DNA from: Crocinitomix catalasitica ATCC 23190
GTDB lineage: Bacteria > Bacteroidota > Bacteroidia > Flavobacteriales_D > Crocinitomicaceae
Assembly: GCF_000621625.1 (NCBI RefSeq)
Contig: NZ_JHXV01000028.1
Location: forward strand, 1-64,000
DNA length: 64,000 nucleotides
Direction of reading: 5' to 3'
Part shown: in pieces, positions 8,742 through 17,993 of the stretch
How the letters are laid out: each line of letters begins with the position of its first letter
Position numbering within the stretch: position 1 is the first letter of the stretch
Program-made: the position numbers and the translations under genes
The notes under the pieces: model-generated
The model's input: the letters and a program-made list of their open reading frames with translations, nothing else
What the model was told of the DNA's origin: nothing
Databases searched by the model: none

Positions 8742-11681
8742 ATGAAAAAACTGTACGTATGTCTAACGTTACTTGCCGGACTATTGCCTATTGGCAATAC
8801 AATTAATGCGCAAGTGGCAGTTAGTAGCCCAATGGTATCAACGACAATTAGCAATCCATCAGTATTAACTTATGATGCGCGGGTGTCTCCTGATTTATCA
8901 CATATCCATGATCCAGAACAATGTTTAACGGATCATATTACAAAAGATTGGATTACGCAAGCTGGAATTGCCGATGCATATGCGGAATCGATTACGCGTC
9001 AAAACAATTTAGTTCGTCGTGGCGGCGGTGGTGGCGATAGGTCTTCATATACCGTTCCTGTTATTTTTCACGTGATTTATAATACGGACGAAGAGAATGT
9101 GTCTGCTATTGATATTGAAGCATTATTGGATGCGGTAAATGAAGATTTTGCTGCTGATAATGCTGATATAGATGATGCAAGAGATGGATTCGGATTTGTT
9201 GGGGCAAATGCTGATATTGAATTCTGTTTAGCAACTACTGATGAAGATGGTGAAGCACTTTTAGAGCCAGGAATTCATCGTGTAGAAACGGAAGAAGTTT
9301 GGTATGAATACGGTGATGAAACCAATAAAATGAAAAGTTCTATTGATGGAGGTAGTGGTACTGAACCATGGGATAGAGATCAATATTTAAATGTATGGAT
9401 TTGTGATATTACAAACGGTGCCTTGGCAGGTGTTGCTGGATATGCTTATCTTCCAACAGTCGAATTCTTACCGCCGTCAAATATAGATGGGATTGTAATT
9501 GATTATAATTTAGGTCTTGAGCCTTCTAATCGTGTTTTAACACATGAGATTGGGCATTTTTTAGGTTTACCACATACATGGGGTAATGATGGCGGTTGTG
9601 ATGATGATGATGGTTTAGATGATACACCAAGTACTGCTGGTCCATCTTTTGATTATGCTGGAACTTGTTCTGGTTCTCAAACTACTTGCCCTGGCATTCA
9701 AACACAATATGAAAACTATATGGATTATTCGAACTGTACAGTAATGTTCAGTGACGATCAAGTTGATTTAATGCATTTAGTTCTTGAAGATTCTCGATTA
9801 GAATTAACTGAATCAACAAAATGTGTTCCGCTTGTAGAAACGGCACCTGTTGCAGATTTTGAAGGTGATCCAACGATTATCGGAACAGGTGGGGCAGTAG
9901 GCTTTGACGATTTAAGTGATAATTTCCCAACAACTTGGACTTGGACTGTTGCACCGATGACTGGTGTCAGTTATATATTAGGAACTGATGCTGCAAGTGA
10001 AGACCCAATTATTCAATTTGACGAAGAAGGATTTTATACTATAACATTGAATGTCTCTAATGGAGCTGGATCTGATTCAGAATCTAAAGTTGATTATATT
10101 CAGGTTATAGAAGGTGGCGGAGATGTGAGCTGTGATACTTTGAGAAATTATACGGATGAAGAATTGGCTGGGTCAGTATATTATGGCGTAACAGGAGAAG
10201 CTGGTTATTATCCTGCACAATTTACGCTAGACGAAGGAGGGTTCAGAGCGGAGTTTATAGCAGAAGGTTATACTTCGTTAGCACCAATTCAAATAGCAGG
10301 AATTAATATTCCAATTATTCAGGTTGATGATATTCTTGGAGCAAGTGTGATTACTTTCCATGTTTGGGATGATGCTGGTGGAGAACCAGGAACAATATTG
10401 GGTTCAACTGAGGTGCCTTTAGCCGATTTAAATGCAGGTTTTTATAATAATATTGAATTTACGCCGGCAATTTCTGTAGTAGGTGATTTTTGGGTTGGGT
10501 TTGAATTTGATTATTCTGCTGGATTTGATACCATCATATTTACTACAACGGCTTTCGATGATCGGCCAAGTGGGGAGAGTTCAACTATTTTAAAATTCGA
10601 TCCTGAAACGGATTGGTTAAGAACTTCTGAAATATTCGGATCTGCACCTGATTGTTCGTTAATTATGGATGTGCTTGTTGGCGGTGATGGTGGTCCTCCA
10701 ATTTCATTGGTTAATATTCCAGTTGGAATTGCTTGTGAAGGAGTAGATGTTGAGTTGGATGGTTCAACTTCAATTAATGCAACTGATTATTTGTGGGAAA
10801 TTACAGATGGTGACGATACTTATTTCTTTGCTGGAGATATTATCAATGAAGCTTTTGATGTTGGAACATGGGATGTTTCTTTAACTGTAGAAGGTGCCTG
10901 TATCAGTGATGTTTCAGCTGGTCATTCATTTACAATCAATGATGAGTTAGATTTAGAGGTTGTGGTGAGTAATGAGAATTGTATTAATGAAGATGGACGT
11001 ATTACCTTTATCGCTTCTGGTGGTGATGGTGGTCCTTACAATTATTCAATTGATGATGGATTGTTCTTTGTAGCAACAAATGTTTTTGAAGATTTAGCTT
11101 CTGGAACTTATAATTATGTTGTAACGGACGATAATTTATGTGAGATAAGTGGGGTTGCTACAATAGGTGTTGATAGTGATTTTACACCAGGTATTTCTGA
11201 CGATGTAACTATTGACCTTGGCATGTCAACTGAATTGACTGTAGCTGGTGGTATTTCTTGGAGTTGGTATGAAGATGGTGACTTAATTGGTAGTGATGCG
11301 TCTATTACAGTCTCTCCTGTTGTGACTACGACTTATACTTGTATCGTTACGAATGATGATGGATGTGTAGCAGAAGTGGATGTTGTTGTAACTGTAGACA
11401 ATGGTGCTGGTATCAATGATTTTGAATTAACGAACTTTGTTCAGATTTATCCAAATCCGACGAATGGTGAATTGAACTTAAGTTTTGATTTGTCTGAAAA
11501 GGAAGATCTAAATATAACGTTCGTCAATGTTATCGGAGAAAATGTAATAGCTGTTCAATTATCACAGGTTCAACAAGATATTATACACATAGACTTAAGT
11601 AAATTGTCTAATGGCATTTATTTCGTGAATATTAAAGCGAAGAATGGTGTTTCAAGTCAGAAAATTATTCTGAATAGATAG
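8742..11681 (+). CDS. Secreted M43 (pappalysin/cytophagalysin-type) zinc metalloprotease with PKD and T9SS sorting domains
   Basis: A signal peptide (about 1-24) precedes a propeptide. The catalytic domain has the zinc motif H268-E269-x2-H272-x2-G-x2-H278 (HEIGHFLGLPH) and a Met-turn at M327 (NYMDYS). A PKD-like domain follows (about 368-455, ending FYTITLNVSN), then further beta-sandwich modules. The last 75 or so residues (VQIYPNPTNGELNLSF to KIILNR) are a type A T9SS C-terminal sorting domain, so the enzyme should be exported across the outer membrane by T9SS and anchored or released. A GGGGG stretch near residue 94 may be the propeptide hinge. It is a paralogue of the protease at 59979-62099 and is monocistronic, with a terminator after it. 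Confidence 0.95.
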   Translation: MKKLYVCLTLLAGLLPIGNTINAQVAVSSPMVSTTISNPSVLTYDARVSPDLSHIHDPEQCLTDHITKDWITQAGIADAYAESITRQNNLVRRGGGGGDRSSYTVPVIFHVIYNTDEENVSAIDIEALLDAVNEDFAADNADIDDARDGFGFVGANADIEFCLATTDEDGEALLEPGIHRVETEEVWYEYGDETNKMKSSIDGGSGTEPWDRDQYLNVWICDITNGALAGVAGYAYLPTVEFLPPSNIDGIVIDYNLGLEPSNRVLTHEIGHFLGLPHTWGNDGGCDDDDGLDDTPSTAGPSFDYAGTCSGSQTTCPGIQTQYENYMDYSNCTVMFSDDQVDLMHLVLEDSRLELTESTKCVPLVETAPVADFEGDPTIIGTGGAVGFDDLSDNFPTTWTWTVAPMTGVSYILGTDAASEDPIIQFDEEGFYTITLNVSNGAGSDSESKVDYIQVIEGGGDVSCDTLRNYTDEELAGSVYYGVTGEAGYYPAQFTLDEGGFRAEFIAEGYTSLAPIQIAGINIPIIQVDDILGASVITFHVWDDAGGEPGTILGSTEVPLADLNAGFYNNIEFTPAISVVGDFWVGFEFDYSAGFDTIIFTTTAFDDRPSGESSTILKFDPETDWLRTSEIFGSAPDCSLIMDVLVGGDGGPPISLVNIPVGIACEGVDVELDGSTSINATDYLWEITDGDDTYFFAGDIINEAFDVGTWDVSLTVEGACISDVSAGHSFTINDELDLEVVVSNENCINEDGRITFIASGGDGGPYNYSIDDGLFFVATNVFEDLASGTYNYVVTDDNLCEISGVATIGVDSDFTPGISDDVTIDLGMSTELTVAGGISWSWYEDGDLIGSDASITVSPVVTTTYTCIVTNDDGCVAEVDVVVTVDNGAGINDFELTNFVQIYPNPTNGELNLSFDLSEKEDLNITFVNVIGENVIAVQLSQVQQDIIHIDLSKLSNGIYFVNIKAKNGVSSQKIILNR

Positions 11682-11700
11682 ACCGGATAAATAGGATATT

Positions 11701-11737
11701 AAAAAGGGGAACAATTAATTTTGTTTCCCTTTTTTTA
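11701..11737. terminator. Bidirectional terminator between convergent M43 protease and recO genes
   Basis: Stem AAAAAGGGGAACAA (11701-11714) pairs with TTGTTTCCCTTTTT starting at 11721, with G-T pairs and a 6-nt loop. The T run on the plus strand and A run on the left let it serve both converging transcripts. Confidence 0.85.
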
Positions 11738-11750
11738 TTTTCATTAAAGA

Positions 11751-12467
11751 TTAATCTTCCATCAAGGTTTCAAGGACAGGCAAACTTTTCAATGCCTTAA
11801 AATCATCCAAAACAATATGTAGATAATTGACCAAAGCTAATAGGATAGATTTACGAATTTCTCTGTTGATTGCTGGATCATTTTTACCGTCAAAATCTGC
11901 ATTTACAATTGATAAGAGTGTTGATGTTAAAGGGGCAGATAAATAATTAGGATGCTGTGGTTGAGTTGAAGTGAATGAACAATTTTTCATGTCAAAATAC
12001 CGCGGATTTTCGACCATATTAGGGAAGAAACCTATAAGCTTTGTATAGTGAAATAAGAATTTAATAGGCAAGTTAGCATAAGTTTCAGTCAAGTCGAGTA
12101 CTTGTAGTATTTGGCTTATAAAATCGTATAGTTCTTCGTTTTTGTCATGCGATTTTAATGTGTTTAATAAGATTTCGTTGATGAAAAATACAATGCTCGA
12201 TTTAAAAGGATCAAAAGGAATTGACTTGTAAATAATGGCCGCTTCAATGCCTGAAACCTTCGCCAATTCACTGTCGTTTCTTTGGTAAAATTCAATAGAT
12301 AATTGATTTAACGGTTGAATTAAGTTGCCTTTTTTATTCTTGCGTTTGGCGCCTTGAAAAATAAAACTTTTTACACCCTCTTCTTTCGTTAAAACTTTAA
12401 GAATAATACTCGTTTCTGAATAGTCAGTTTTACTTAAAACTATTCCATCAAGGGTGAATTTTGCCAT
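11751..12467 (-). CDS. recO: DNA repair protein RecO
   Basis: RecO works with RecR (and RecF) to load RecA onto SSB-coated gaps. The N-terminal OB-fold signature is clear: TLDGIVLSKTDYSETSIILKV, then a GAKRKNKKG basic loop and LNQLSIEFYQR. The C-terminal helical part has the usual spacing, although the four zinc cysteines of some RecO proteins are missing (only Cys157, in the segment NCSF, is obvious). 238 aa is a normal length. The ATG overlaps the upstream stop by one base (TAATG at 12465-12469), showing coupling with the PorZ-like gene. Confidence 0.93.
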   Translation of the reverse strand: MAKFTLDGIVLSKTDYSETSIILKVLTKEEGVKSFIFQGAKRKNKKGNLIQPLNQLSIEFYQRNDSELAKVSGIEAAIIYKSIPFDPFKSSIVFFINEILLNTLKSHDKNEELYDFISQILQVLDLTETYANLPIKFLFHYTKLIGFFPNMVENPRYFDMKNCSFTSTQPQHPNYLSAPLTSTLLSIVNADFDGKNDPAINREIRKSILLALVNYLHIVLDDFKALKSLPVLETLMED

Positions 12468-14767
12468 TAATTAATAAACAGAATTTTTGCGACATTCTTT
12501 CCTTTACCAGTAACCGATCCCGTCCACACTAAATAAACACCAGATTGGGCTCTATCTCCATATAAAGTTTTACCATTCCAAATTACAGTTCCACCATTGG
12601 ACACCGTTTGATATAAAACATTACCAGAAATATCAGTGATTTTAACATCCGATTCATATCCTAAACCTTGAATAGTAATAGGTCCTGAAAATTCTGGCCT
12701 CACTGGATTTGGGAATACCGTTACTTCACTAAATTCCGGATCTGCTAAAGTAGCATCTGAACGGAATGATACGAGTCCATTGGTTGTCGCAAAATAAACC
12801 TCACCAGATAATTGATCGACCTGAATATCTGAGATGCTATTACTGATAAGCGGACTATTTTCTGCGGTGAAGTTATAAATCTCTTCTTTGCCGTCTTCAC
12901 TAATACAGAAAACACCTGCAGAAGCGGTGCCAATCCATTTTCTATTTCCTCCATCAATGGCAATTGCTGTGATAGATGAGGTTCCGAATAATCTTTCGTT
13001 TTCAGAATCAACGCGAATTAAAATTGGGTTGGCATCCACAGCGCCATATTCATTACTAAATAAATTAGCTGTTGAATATAATATAACAAGCCCCTCTGCA
13101 GTACCAATCCATATTTCACCGTCAGCATCCGCTGCAACGCTTAAAATATTAGCGTTGGGCAAATTGCCGAAGCCTTCAGCAGTTGTTAGTGTATGAATTT
13201 GGTCGTCAGACTGGTCGGCTAAAGTTCCTCCGTCATCAAAGGCTATTAATCCACCACCTGCAAAGCCAGCCCATTTAACATTGTTTTGATCAATTATTAA
13301 TCTAATTGGAGGTCTATTTCTTGCGCTAGCACCTAAACTAAATGAATAATTATTGCCGTCTGGTGTAAATACTTTCAATGGTTCTATTCCTGCATTGAGG
13401 ATCCATAAATTACCATCTTGATCATATTTCATATCACCTATTGATATTTGACCACCGTTAATTTCAATATTCGAGTTTTCCGGATCATAAGCTTCGACTA
13501 TATCTTTACCATCTTTAACTATTTTCAATCCTCCTAATGAAAAGCTTCCGAAAGCAAACTCGTTCGTGTTATTAGGATTAACAGCAACAGAAATAAAATC
13601 CCAATCAACGTCAAAATCCATTTCTTCTTGGTTGCGAAAATTGAGATTTGTCCAATTTTCATCTTCAAAAACATAAATACCACTTCTGTCAAATATATTT
13701 GCTCTATTAGGTGTCAATCCTCCACCTGCAATAACAGCTTTTCCGTATTGTATATCTAATTTAAATGCTGCGTCAGTTGCTGGTCCATTCGAATAAATTG
13801 TCTGAGCCGACCACGAATTTAAAGCTTTTACTAAACCAGACTCTGAGTCAGCAATCCAGAATTGGCCATCTCTCAAAACGCTTCCAACAGGTGCTACAGA
13901 TTTAAATGGGTATTGAAAAATTAGCTCTAAATACGTTCCTTCTATATTTAAACTTTGCACGGAAGCATATTTGTTGACGAGCATAACATTGTCGTCTTTG
14001 TCAACATAAAAATCCTTAACATCAATATCATATTCAAAGTAATTAGTAATATTATCTTTAATGTAAATGATGGTGTCTAAATTGAATGTGTCTGAGTCTA
14101 ATAGGAAATATAATCGATCACCAAAAGATTCAATTATAGGTATTTTTTTATCGACCATTGATTCTGGTAAATTGGTTTTTTTACGCCAATTGTTAAAATC
14201 ATTTAAATAAGGCTGATCTTTGTGTGCGCAATAAATGCCATTTGGTGTGCCTACAAAAATCGTGTCTTGATGAATTGTAGCATCATATATTAAGGGATTA
14301 TTGTAAGGGTAATAAGTATCCTTTATTTCATTTTTTTCGATGTCATATACGATCAACCCTAATCCTGTTGATACATAAGCCAAGTTTCCGTCAAAACAGA
14401 AATTGAAAATCGTTTTGTCCCCACCAACATCGGCAGCTTTTATCCAGGGAATATTCGTAACGGTATTGTTCTTCAAAACATCTAAATTACCATTGGCATA
14501 TCCTATAAAAACAATGTTATTATGACTTGCGATTTTTGAAATACTCAATTCTGAAAGGCCATTGATGGGAGTGATATCTTGTAATGAATTGTCCTCAGTA
14601 TCGTACTTAATTATTCCATTTGCACATGCCATGTAAACTGCATCAGACGTTTCGCAAATTCCCTTCGCTGTGAAAGCTGAGAAGTGGACGCGCCATTGAT
14701 TCATTCCTATTTGGGCAAAACTGTATGCGTTAGACAATAAAAGTGCAAAAAACAAAAATTTTCTCAT
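12467..14767 (-). CDS. porZ: PorZ-like T9SS beta-propeller protein with C-terminal sorting-like domain
   Basis: The start at 14767 (MRKFLFFALLLSNAYSFAQ) gives a proper signal peptide; the frame is open to 14788. The mature N-terminus (NQWRVHFSAFTAKGICETSDAVYMACANGIIKY, split into strands) matches the PorZ first propeller. The chain continues with two-component-regulator-type propeller blades (DGEIWIGTAEGLVIL, NRKWIGTASAGVFC, GEVYFATTNGLVSF). It ends in an about 80-residue sorting-type domain (VFPNPVRPEFSGPITIQGL to GKNVAKILFIN). In Porphyromonas, PorZ is part of the surface attachment complex that delivers the anionic LPS anchor to T9SS cargo. The one-base overlap with recO fits the porZ-recO pairing I recall in other Bacteroidota. 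Confidence 0.8.
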   Translation of the reverse strand: MRKFLFFALLLSNAYSFAQIGMNQWRVHFSAFTAKGICETSDAVYMACANGIIKYDTEDNSLQDITPINGLSELSISKIASHNNIVFIGYANGNLDVLKNNTVTNIPWIKAADVGGDKTIFNFCFDGNLAYVSTGLGLIVYDIEKNEIKDTYYPYNNPLIYDATIHQDTIFVGTPNGIYCAHKDQPYLNDFNNWRKKTNLPESMVDKKIPIIESFGDRLYFLLDSDTFNLDTIIYIKDNITNYFEYDIDVKDFYVDKDDNVMLVNKYASVQSLNIEGTYLELIFQYPFKSVAPVGSVLRDGQFWIADSESGLVKALNSWSAQTIYSNGPATDAAFKLDIQYGKAVIAGGGLTPNRANIFDRSGIYVFEDENWTNLNFRNQEEMDFDVDWDFISVAVNPNNTNEFAFGSFSLGGLKIVKDGKDIVEAYDPENSNIEINGGQISIGDMKYDQDGNLWILNAGIEPLKVFTPDGNNYSFSLGASARNRPPIRLIIDQNNVKWAGFAGGGLIAFDDGGTLADQSDDQIHTLTTAEGFGNLPNANILSVAADADGEIWIGTAEGLVILYSTANLFSNEYGAVDANPILIRVDSENERLFGTSSITAIAIDGGNRKWIGTASAGVFCISEDGKEEIYNFTAENSPLISNSISDIQVDQLSGEVYFATTNGLVSFRSDATLADPEFSEVTVFPNPVRPEFSGPITIQGLGYESDVKITDISGNVLYQTVSNGGTVIWNGKTLYGDRAQSGVYLVWTGSVTGKGKNVAKILFIN

Positions 14768-14842
14768 CGTATTCAAAGTTACATACAAATAACCGTTTTC
14801 TAATAAAAATATTGTTTTGAGAATACAATTTAAATGCGGAAA

Positions 14843-16210
14843 TTAACCGAATATAATTCGAATGGCATCTTCAATTTTTCCAACTTGATGCACTTTTATA
14901 TTATAGTTATCCTGTTTTACGCCTTTGTTATATTTGGAAATAATGATACTTTCAAAACCCATTTTTTCTGCTTCAGAAATCCGTTGATCGATTCTACTCA
15001 CCGGTCGAATTTCACCGGAAAGACTCAATTCTGCCGAAAAAGCAATGCCATTTGTAATGGGAATATTGGCGTTTGAGGACATGATTGCACAAACAACCGC
15101 CAAATCTAAAGCAGGATCATTGACTTTAATTCCACCGGCAATATTTAGAAAGACATCTTTGGCGCCTAAATTAAATCCGCAACGTTTTTCCAAAACAGCA
15201 AGTAGCATATTTAATCGTCTTAAATCAAAACCAGTTGTTGAGCGCTGAGGTGTTCCGTATGCAGCCGTACTGACCAAAGCTTGCACTTCAATCAACATTG
15301 GTCGAACGCCTTCAATTGTCGATGCGATGGAGATTCCACTTAATTGCTCGTCATTATTCGTGATTAAAATTTCTGAAGGATTATCAACTTGTCGCAAGCC
15401 TGCACTCACCATTTCATATATGCCTAATTCGTTGGTTGAACCGAATCTGTTTTTAACCGATCTAACCAAACGATAAACGTGATTGCGGTCCCCTTCGAAG
15501 ACCAAAACGGCGTCAACCATGTGTTCTAAAACTTTCGGTCCTGCTAATGATCCTTCTTTTGTGATATGTCCAATTAAGAATACCGGTGTGCCCGATTCTT
15601 TGGCGTATTTCAAAAACTCTGCCGTACAAGCTTTTACTTGTGATACACTTCCTGGTGAAGAATCAATCATAGAGGTATGGACGGTTTGTATGGAGTCGAT
15701 TACCAATAAATCAGGTTTAACAGCTTCTAATTGAATGAAAATATTTTCTATTGAAGTCTCCGTTAAAACGTAACAGTTTTCATTTTTAGAACCAATTCTA
15801 TCAGCTCTCATACTCACCTGTTGCTCACTCTCTTCTCCTGATATATAAAGGATGGTTTTGTCGACCTCACTCACACTCAATTGTAATAATAAAGTTGATT
15901 TTCCAATGCCTGGTTCCCCACCAAATAAGATTAAAGAGCCCGGAACAATTCCTCCGCCTAAAACACGGTTCATTTCCTCATCTTTTAACATGATTCGACG
16001 CTCTTCTAACCTTTCAATGTCGTTTAATTTATGCGGTTTAGCAGCACGTTGACTTGATGATGATGAAAATGGGGTTGCACTTTTAGGTGCTTTCTGAATT
16101 ATTTCTTCGATATAAGTATTCCATTCGTTACACGAACTGCATTTACCTACCCATTTTGGCGATTCTGTTCCACAATTTTGACAGAAAAAAGAAGTTTTAG
16201 TTTTAGACAT
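14843..16210 (-). CDS. radA: DNA repair protein RadA (Sms)
   Basis: RadA is a RecA-like, DnaB-type hexameric ATPase that promotes branch migration during recombination. The start at 16210 (MSKTKTSFFCQNCG) is chosen over 16237 because it places the zinc finger in the usual N-terminal position: C10-x2-C13-x10-C24-x2-C27. Walker A GEPGIGKS is at 98-105, the RadA-specific KNRFG motif is at 253-257, and a Lon-protease-like C-terminal domain follows (AGGIKVNDPALDLAVV). The length of 455 aa is standard. It is transcribed away from xth. Confidence 0.96.
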   Translation of the reverse strand: MSKTKTSFFCQNCGTESPKWVGKCSSCNEWNTYIEEIIQKAPKSATPFSSSSSQRAAKPHKLNDIERLEERRIMLKDEEMNRVLGGGIVPGSLILFGGEPGIGKSTLLLQLSVSEVDKTILYISGEESEQQVSMRADRIGSKNENCYVLTETSIENIFIQLEAVKPDLLVIDSIQTVHTSMIDSSPGSVSQVKACTAEFLKYAKESGTPVFLIGHITKEGSLAGPKVLEHMVDAVLVFEGDRNHVYRLVRSVKNRFGSTNELGIYEMVSAGLRQVDNPSEILITNNDEQLSGISIASTIEGVRPMLIEVQALVSTAAYGTPQRSTTGFDLRRLNMLLAVLEKRCGFNLGAKDVFLNIAGGIKVNDPALDLAVVCAIMSSNANIPITNGIAFSAELSLSGEIRPVSRIDQRISEAEKMGFESIIISKYNKGVKQDNYNIKVHQVGKIEDAIRIIFG

Positions 16211-16415
16211 GGTTTTAACTTTGCACAAAGGTGTCAATTATCATCGTAAATTTTTTACGTTTAAATTTAAATATCATTTTAAGGCTGTACTTATTTCCAA
16301 TTTAGGCATTTTAAAACGAATTTTTGCCGGATGGAATTACAAGATGCCATATCGTTCTAATAAAATTGTGCCTATTCATTTATAAAGTATTAATTTTAGT
16401 TTTTTAATTAGAACA

Positions 16416-17192
16416 ATGGCCAAATTTATATCGTATAATGTTAACGGAATTCGTGCAGCTTTGAAAAAAGATTGGATGGATTGGTTAAAAAGTGAGAATC
16501 CGGATGTCGTATGTCTTCAAGAGACAAAGGCACATAAGGATCAATTAGACCTTGAAATTTTTACAGAGGCGGGATATCATACTTATTGGTATTCAGCTGA
16601 AAAAAAAGGATATAGTGGTGTTGCAATTTTTTCTAAAAAAGAACCAGATCATATTGAATATGGTTGTGGTATTGAAAAATATGATGCTGAAGGTCGAATT
16701 ATAAGAGCGGATTTTGGTGATTTTTCTGTGTTGAGTTGTTATTTTCCGAGTGGAAGTAGTGGGGATGCGCGGCAAGATTTTAAAATGGAGTATTTAAGAG
16801 ATTTTCGTGTTTATATAGACGAGCTTAAAAAAACAAGACCCAATTTATTGATATCTGGTGATGTAAATATTTGTCATGAAGCGATAGATATTCATAATCC
16901 TGTTTCGAATAAAAAATCTTCTGGATTTTTACCTGAAGAAAGAGAATGGGTGACTGAATTTTTAAAATCAGGGTTTATAGATAGTTTCCGAACGTTGAAT
17001 AAGGAACCTGATAATTATACATGGTGGACTTATAGATTTGGAGCAAGAGGTAAAAATTTAGGATGGCGAATTGATTATCATTTTATAAGTGAGTCTTTAG
17101 GTGATAAATTACAGAAGGCTGCAATTTTATCAGAGGCAGTGCATTCAGACCATTGTCCAATTGTGATAGAAATGAATGACGTTCTGAATTAA
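16416..17192 (+). CDS. xth: Exodeoxyribonuclease III (AP endonuclease, ExoIII family)
   Basis: It cleaves DNA at abasic sites and degrades 3' ends in base excision repair. Catalytic residues of the endonuclease/exonuclease/phosphatase fold are visible: N8 in SYNVNGIRA, E36 in CLQETK, D149 and N151 in SGDVNICHEAIDI, and D245-H246 in HSDHCPIV. The length of 258 aa matches bacterial ExoIII. The gene stands alone with about 200 bp of AT-rich DNA upstream, divergent from radA. Confidence 0.95.
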   Translation: MAKFISYNVNGIRAALKKDWMDWLKSENPDVVCLQETKAHKDQLDLEIFTEAGYHTYWYSAEKKGYSGVAIFSKKEPDHIEYGCGIEKYDAEGRIIRADFGDFSVLSCYFPSGSSGDARQDFKMEYLRDFRVYIDELKKTRPNLLISGDVNICHEAIDIHNPVSNKKSSGFLPEEREWVTEFLKSGFIDSFRTLNKEPDNYTWWTYRFGARGKNLGWRIDYHFISESLGDKLQKAAILSEAVHSDHCPIVIEMNDVLN

Positions 17193-17270
17193 AAGAAAGT
17201 AGATTAGGACGAATTAATTGATTCGGTTATATTTAATATTTTGAAAGTTTCAGATTCTAATTAGTAATTT

Positions 17271-17942
17271 GTGGTAGAAATAATAATTGGCGGTATTGGA
17301 TATGGTTTACTATTGAGTCTAATGGTGGGGCCAGCTTTTTTTATGCTGATAGAAACAAGTATTGTTAAGGGCGTTAAATCTGCTTTATACATGGATTTAG
17401 GGGTGCTATTAAGTGACCTGATATATGTTACTGTTGCATTCTTGTTTTTTCAAGAGGTACAAGCTTTAATGGAGAGTGATCATCGTTATGCAATGCGTAT
17501 AATAGGAGGTGTGTTTTTTATACTTTTTGGTTTGTCAAACATTCTTGGTAAAAAGATACCTGTCAAAAAGCAAGCAGATAGTCCAGGTGTTATGGATGCG
17601 GCCGATCTAAAGGCTAATAATTATTTTATGATAGCAGCCAAAGGTTTTATGATTAATGCGATTAATCCTGGGGTCTTATTTTATTGGTTAACATTGTTAT
17701 CGATAATACCTGATTCGCCTGATAGCCTTGATATTAACAAGTTCTACACTCAGTTAATTTACATTTCAATCATTTTAATCACATTTTTTGGAATTGATAT
17801 CTTAAAAATACTCGGTGCTAAAAAATTAAAAGACTTTTTAACCCCAGCTTGGATTCGTATAGTGAATCGTGTACTTGGTTTTATCTTAGTAACATTTGGT
17901 ACGCTATTTTTAATTCAAGGAATCATAGCGCTGCTAAAATAA
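17271..17942 (+). CDS. LysE-family exporter
   Basis: It resembles the LysE/RhtB family of amino-acid exporters: GYGLLLSLMVGPAFFMLIETSIVKG at the N-terminus is the family signature (G-P-x-x-x-x-x-x, with an early helix hairpin), and the chain has about six hydrophobic helices in 223 aa. The start is GTG at 17271; there is no ATG before the first helix. The central loop (KKQADSPGVMDAADLKANN) is hydrophilic and presumably cytoplasmic. Substrate cannot be read from the sequence. It lies 51 bp before the MORN-repeat gene and may share its transcript. Confidence 0.85.
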   Translation: MVEIIIGGIGYGLLLSLMVGPAFFMLIETSIVKGVKSALYMDLGVLLSDLIYVTVAFLFFQEVQALMESDHRYAMRIIGGVFFILFGLSNILGKKIPVKKQADSPGVMDAADLKANNYFMIAAKGFMINAINPGVLFYWLTLLSIIPDSPDSLDINKFYTQLIYISIILITFFGIDILKILGAKKLKDFLTPAWIRIVNRVLGFILVTFGTLFLIQGIIALLK

Positions 17943-17993
17943 ACCGTAACATATTACCCATTTTTACTTATTAAAGAAACGACTTAACATAAA

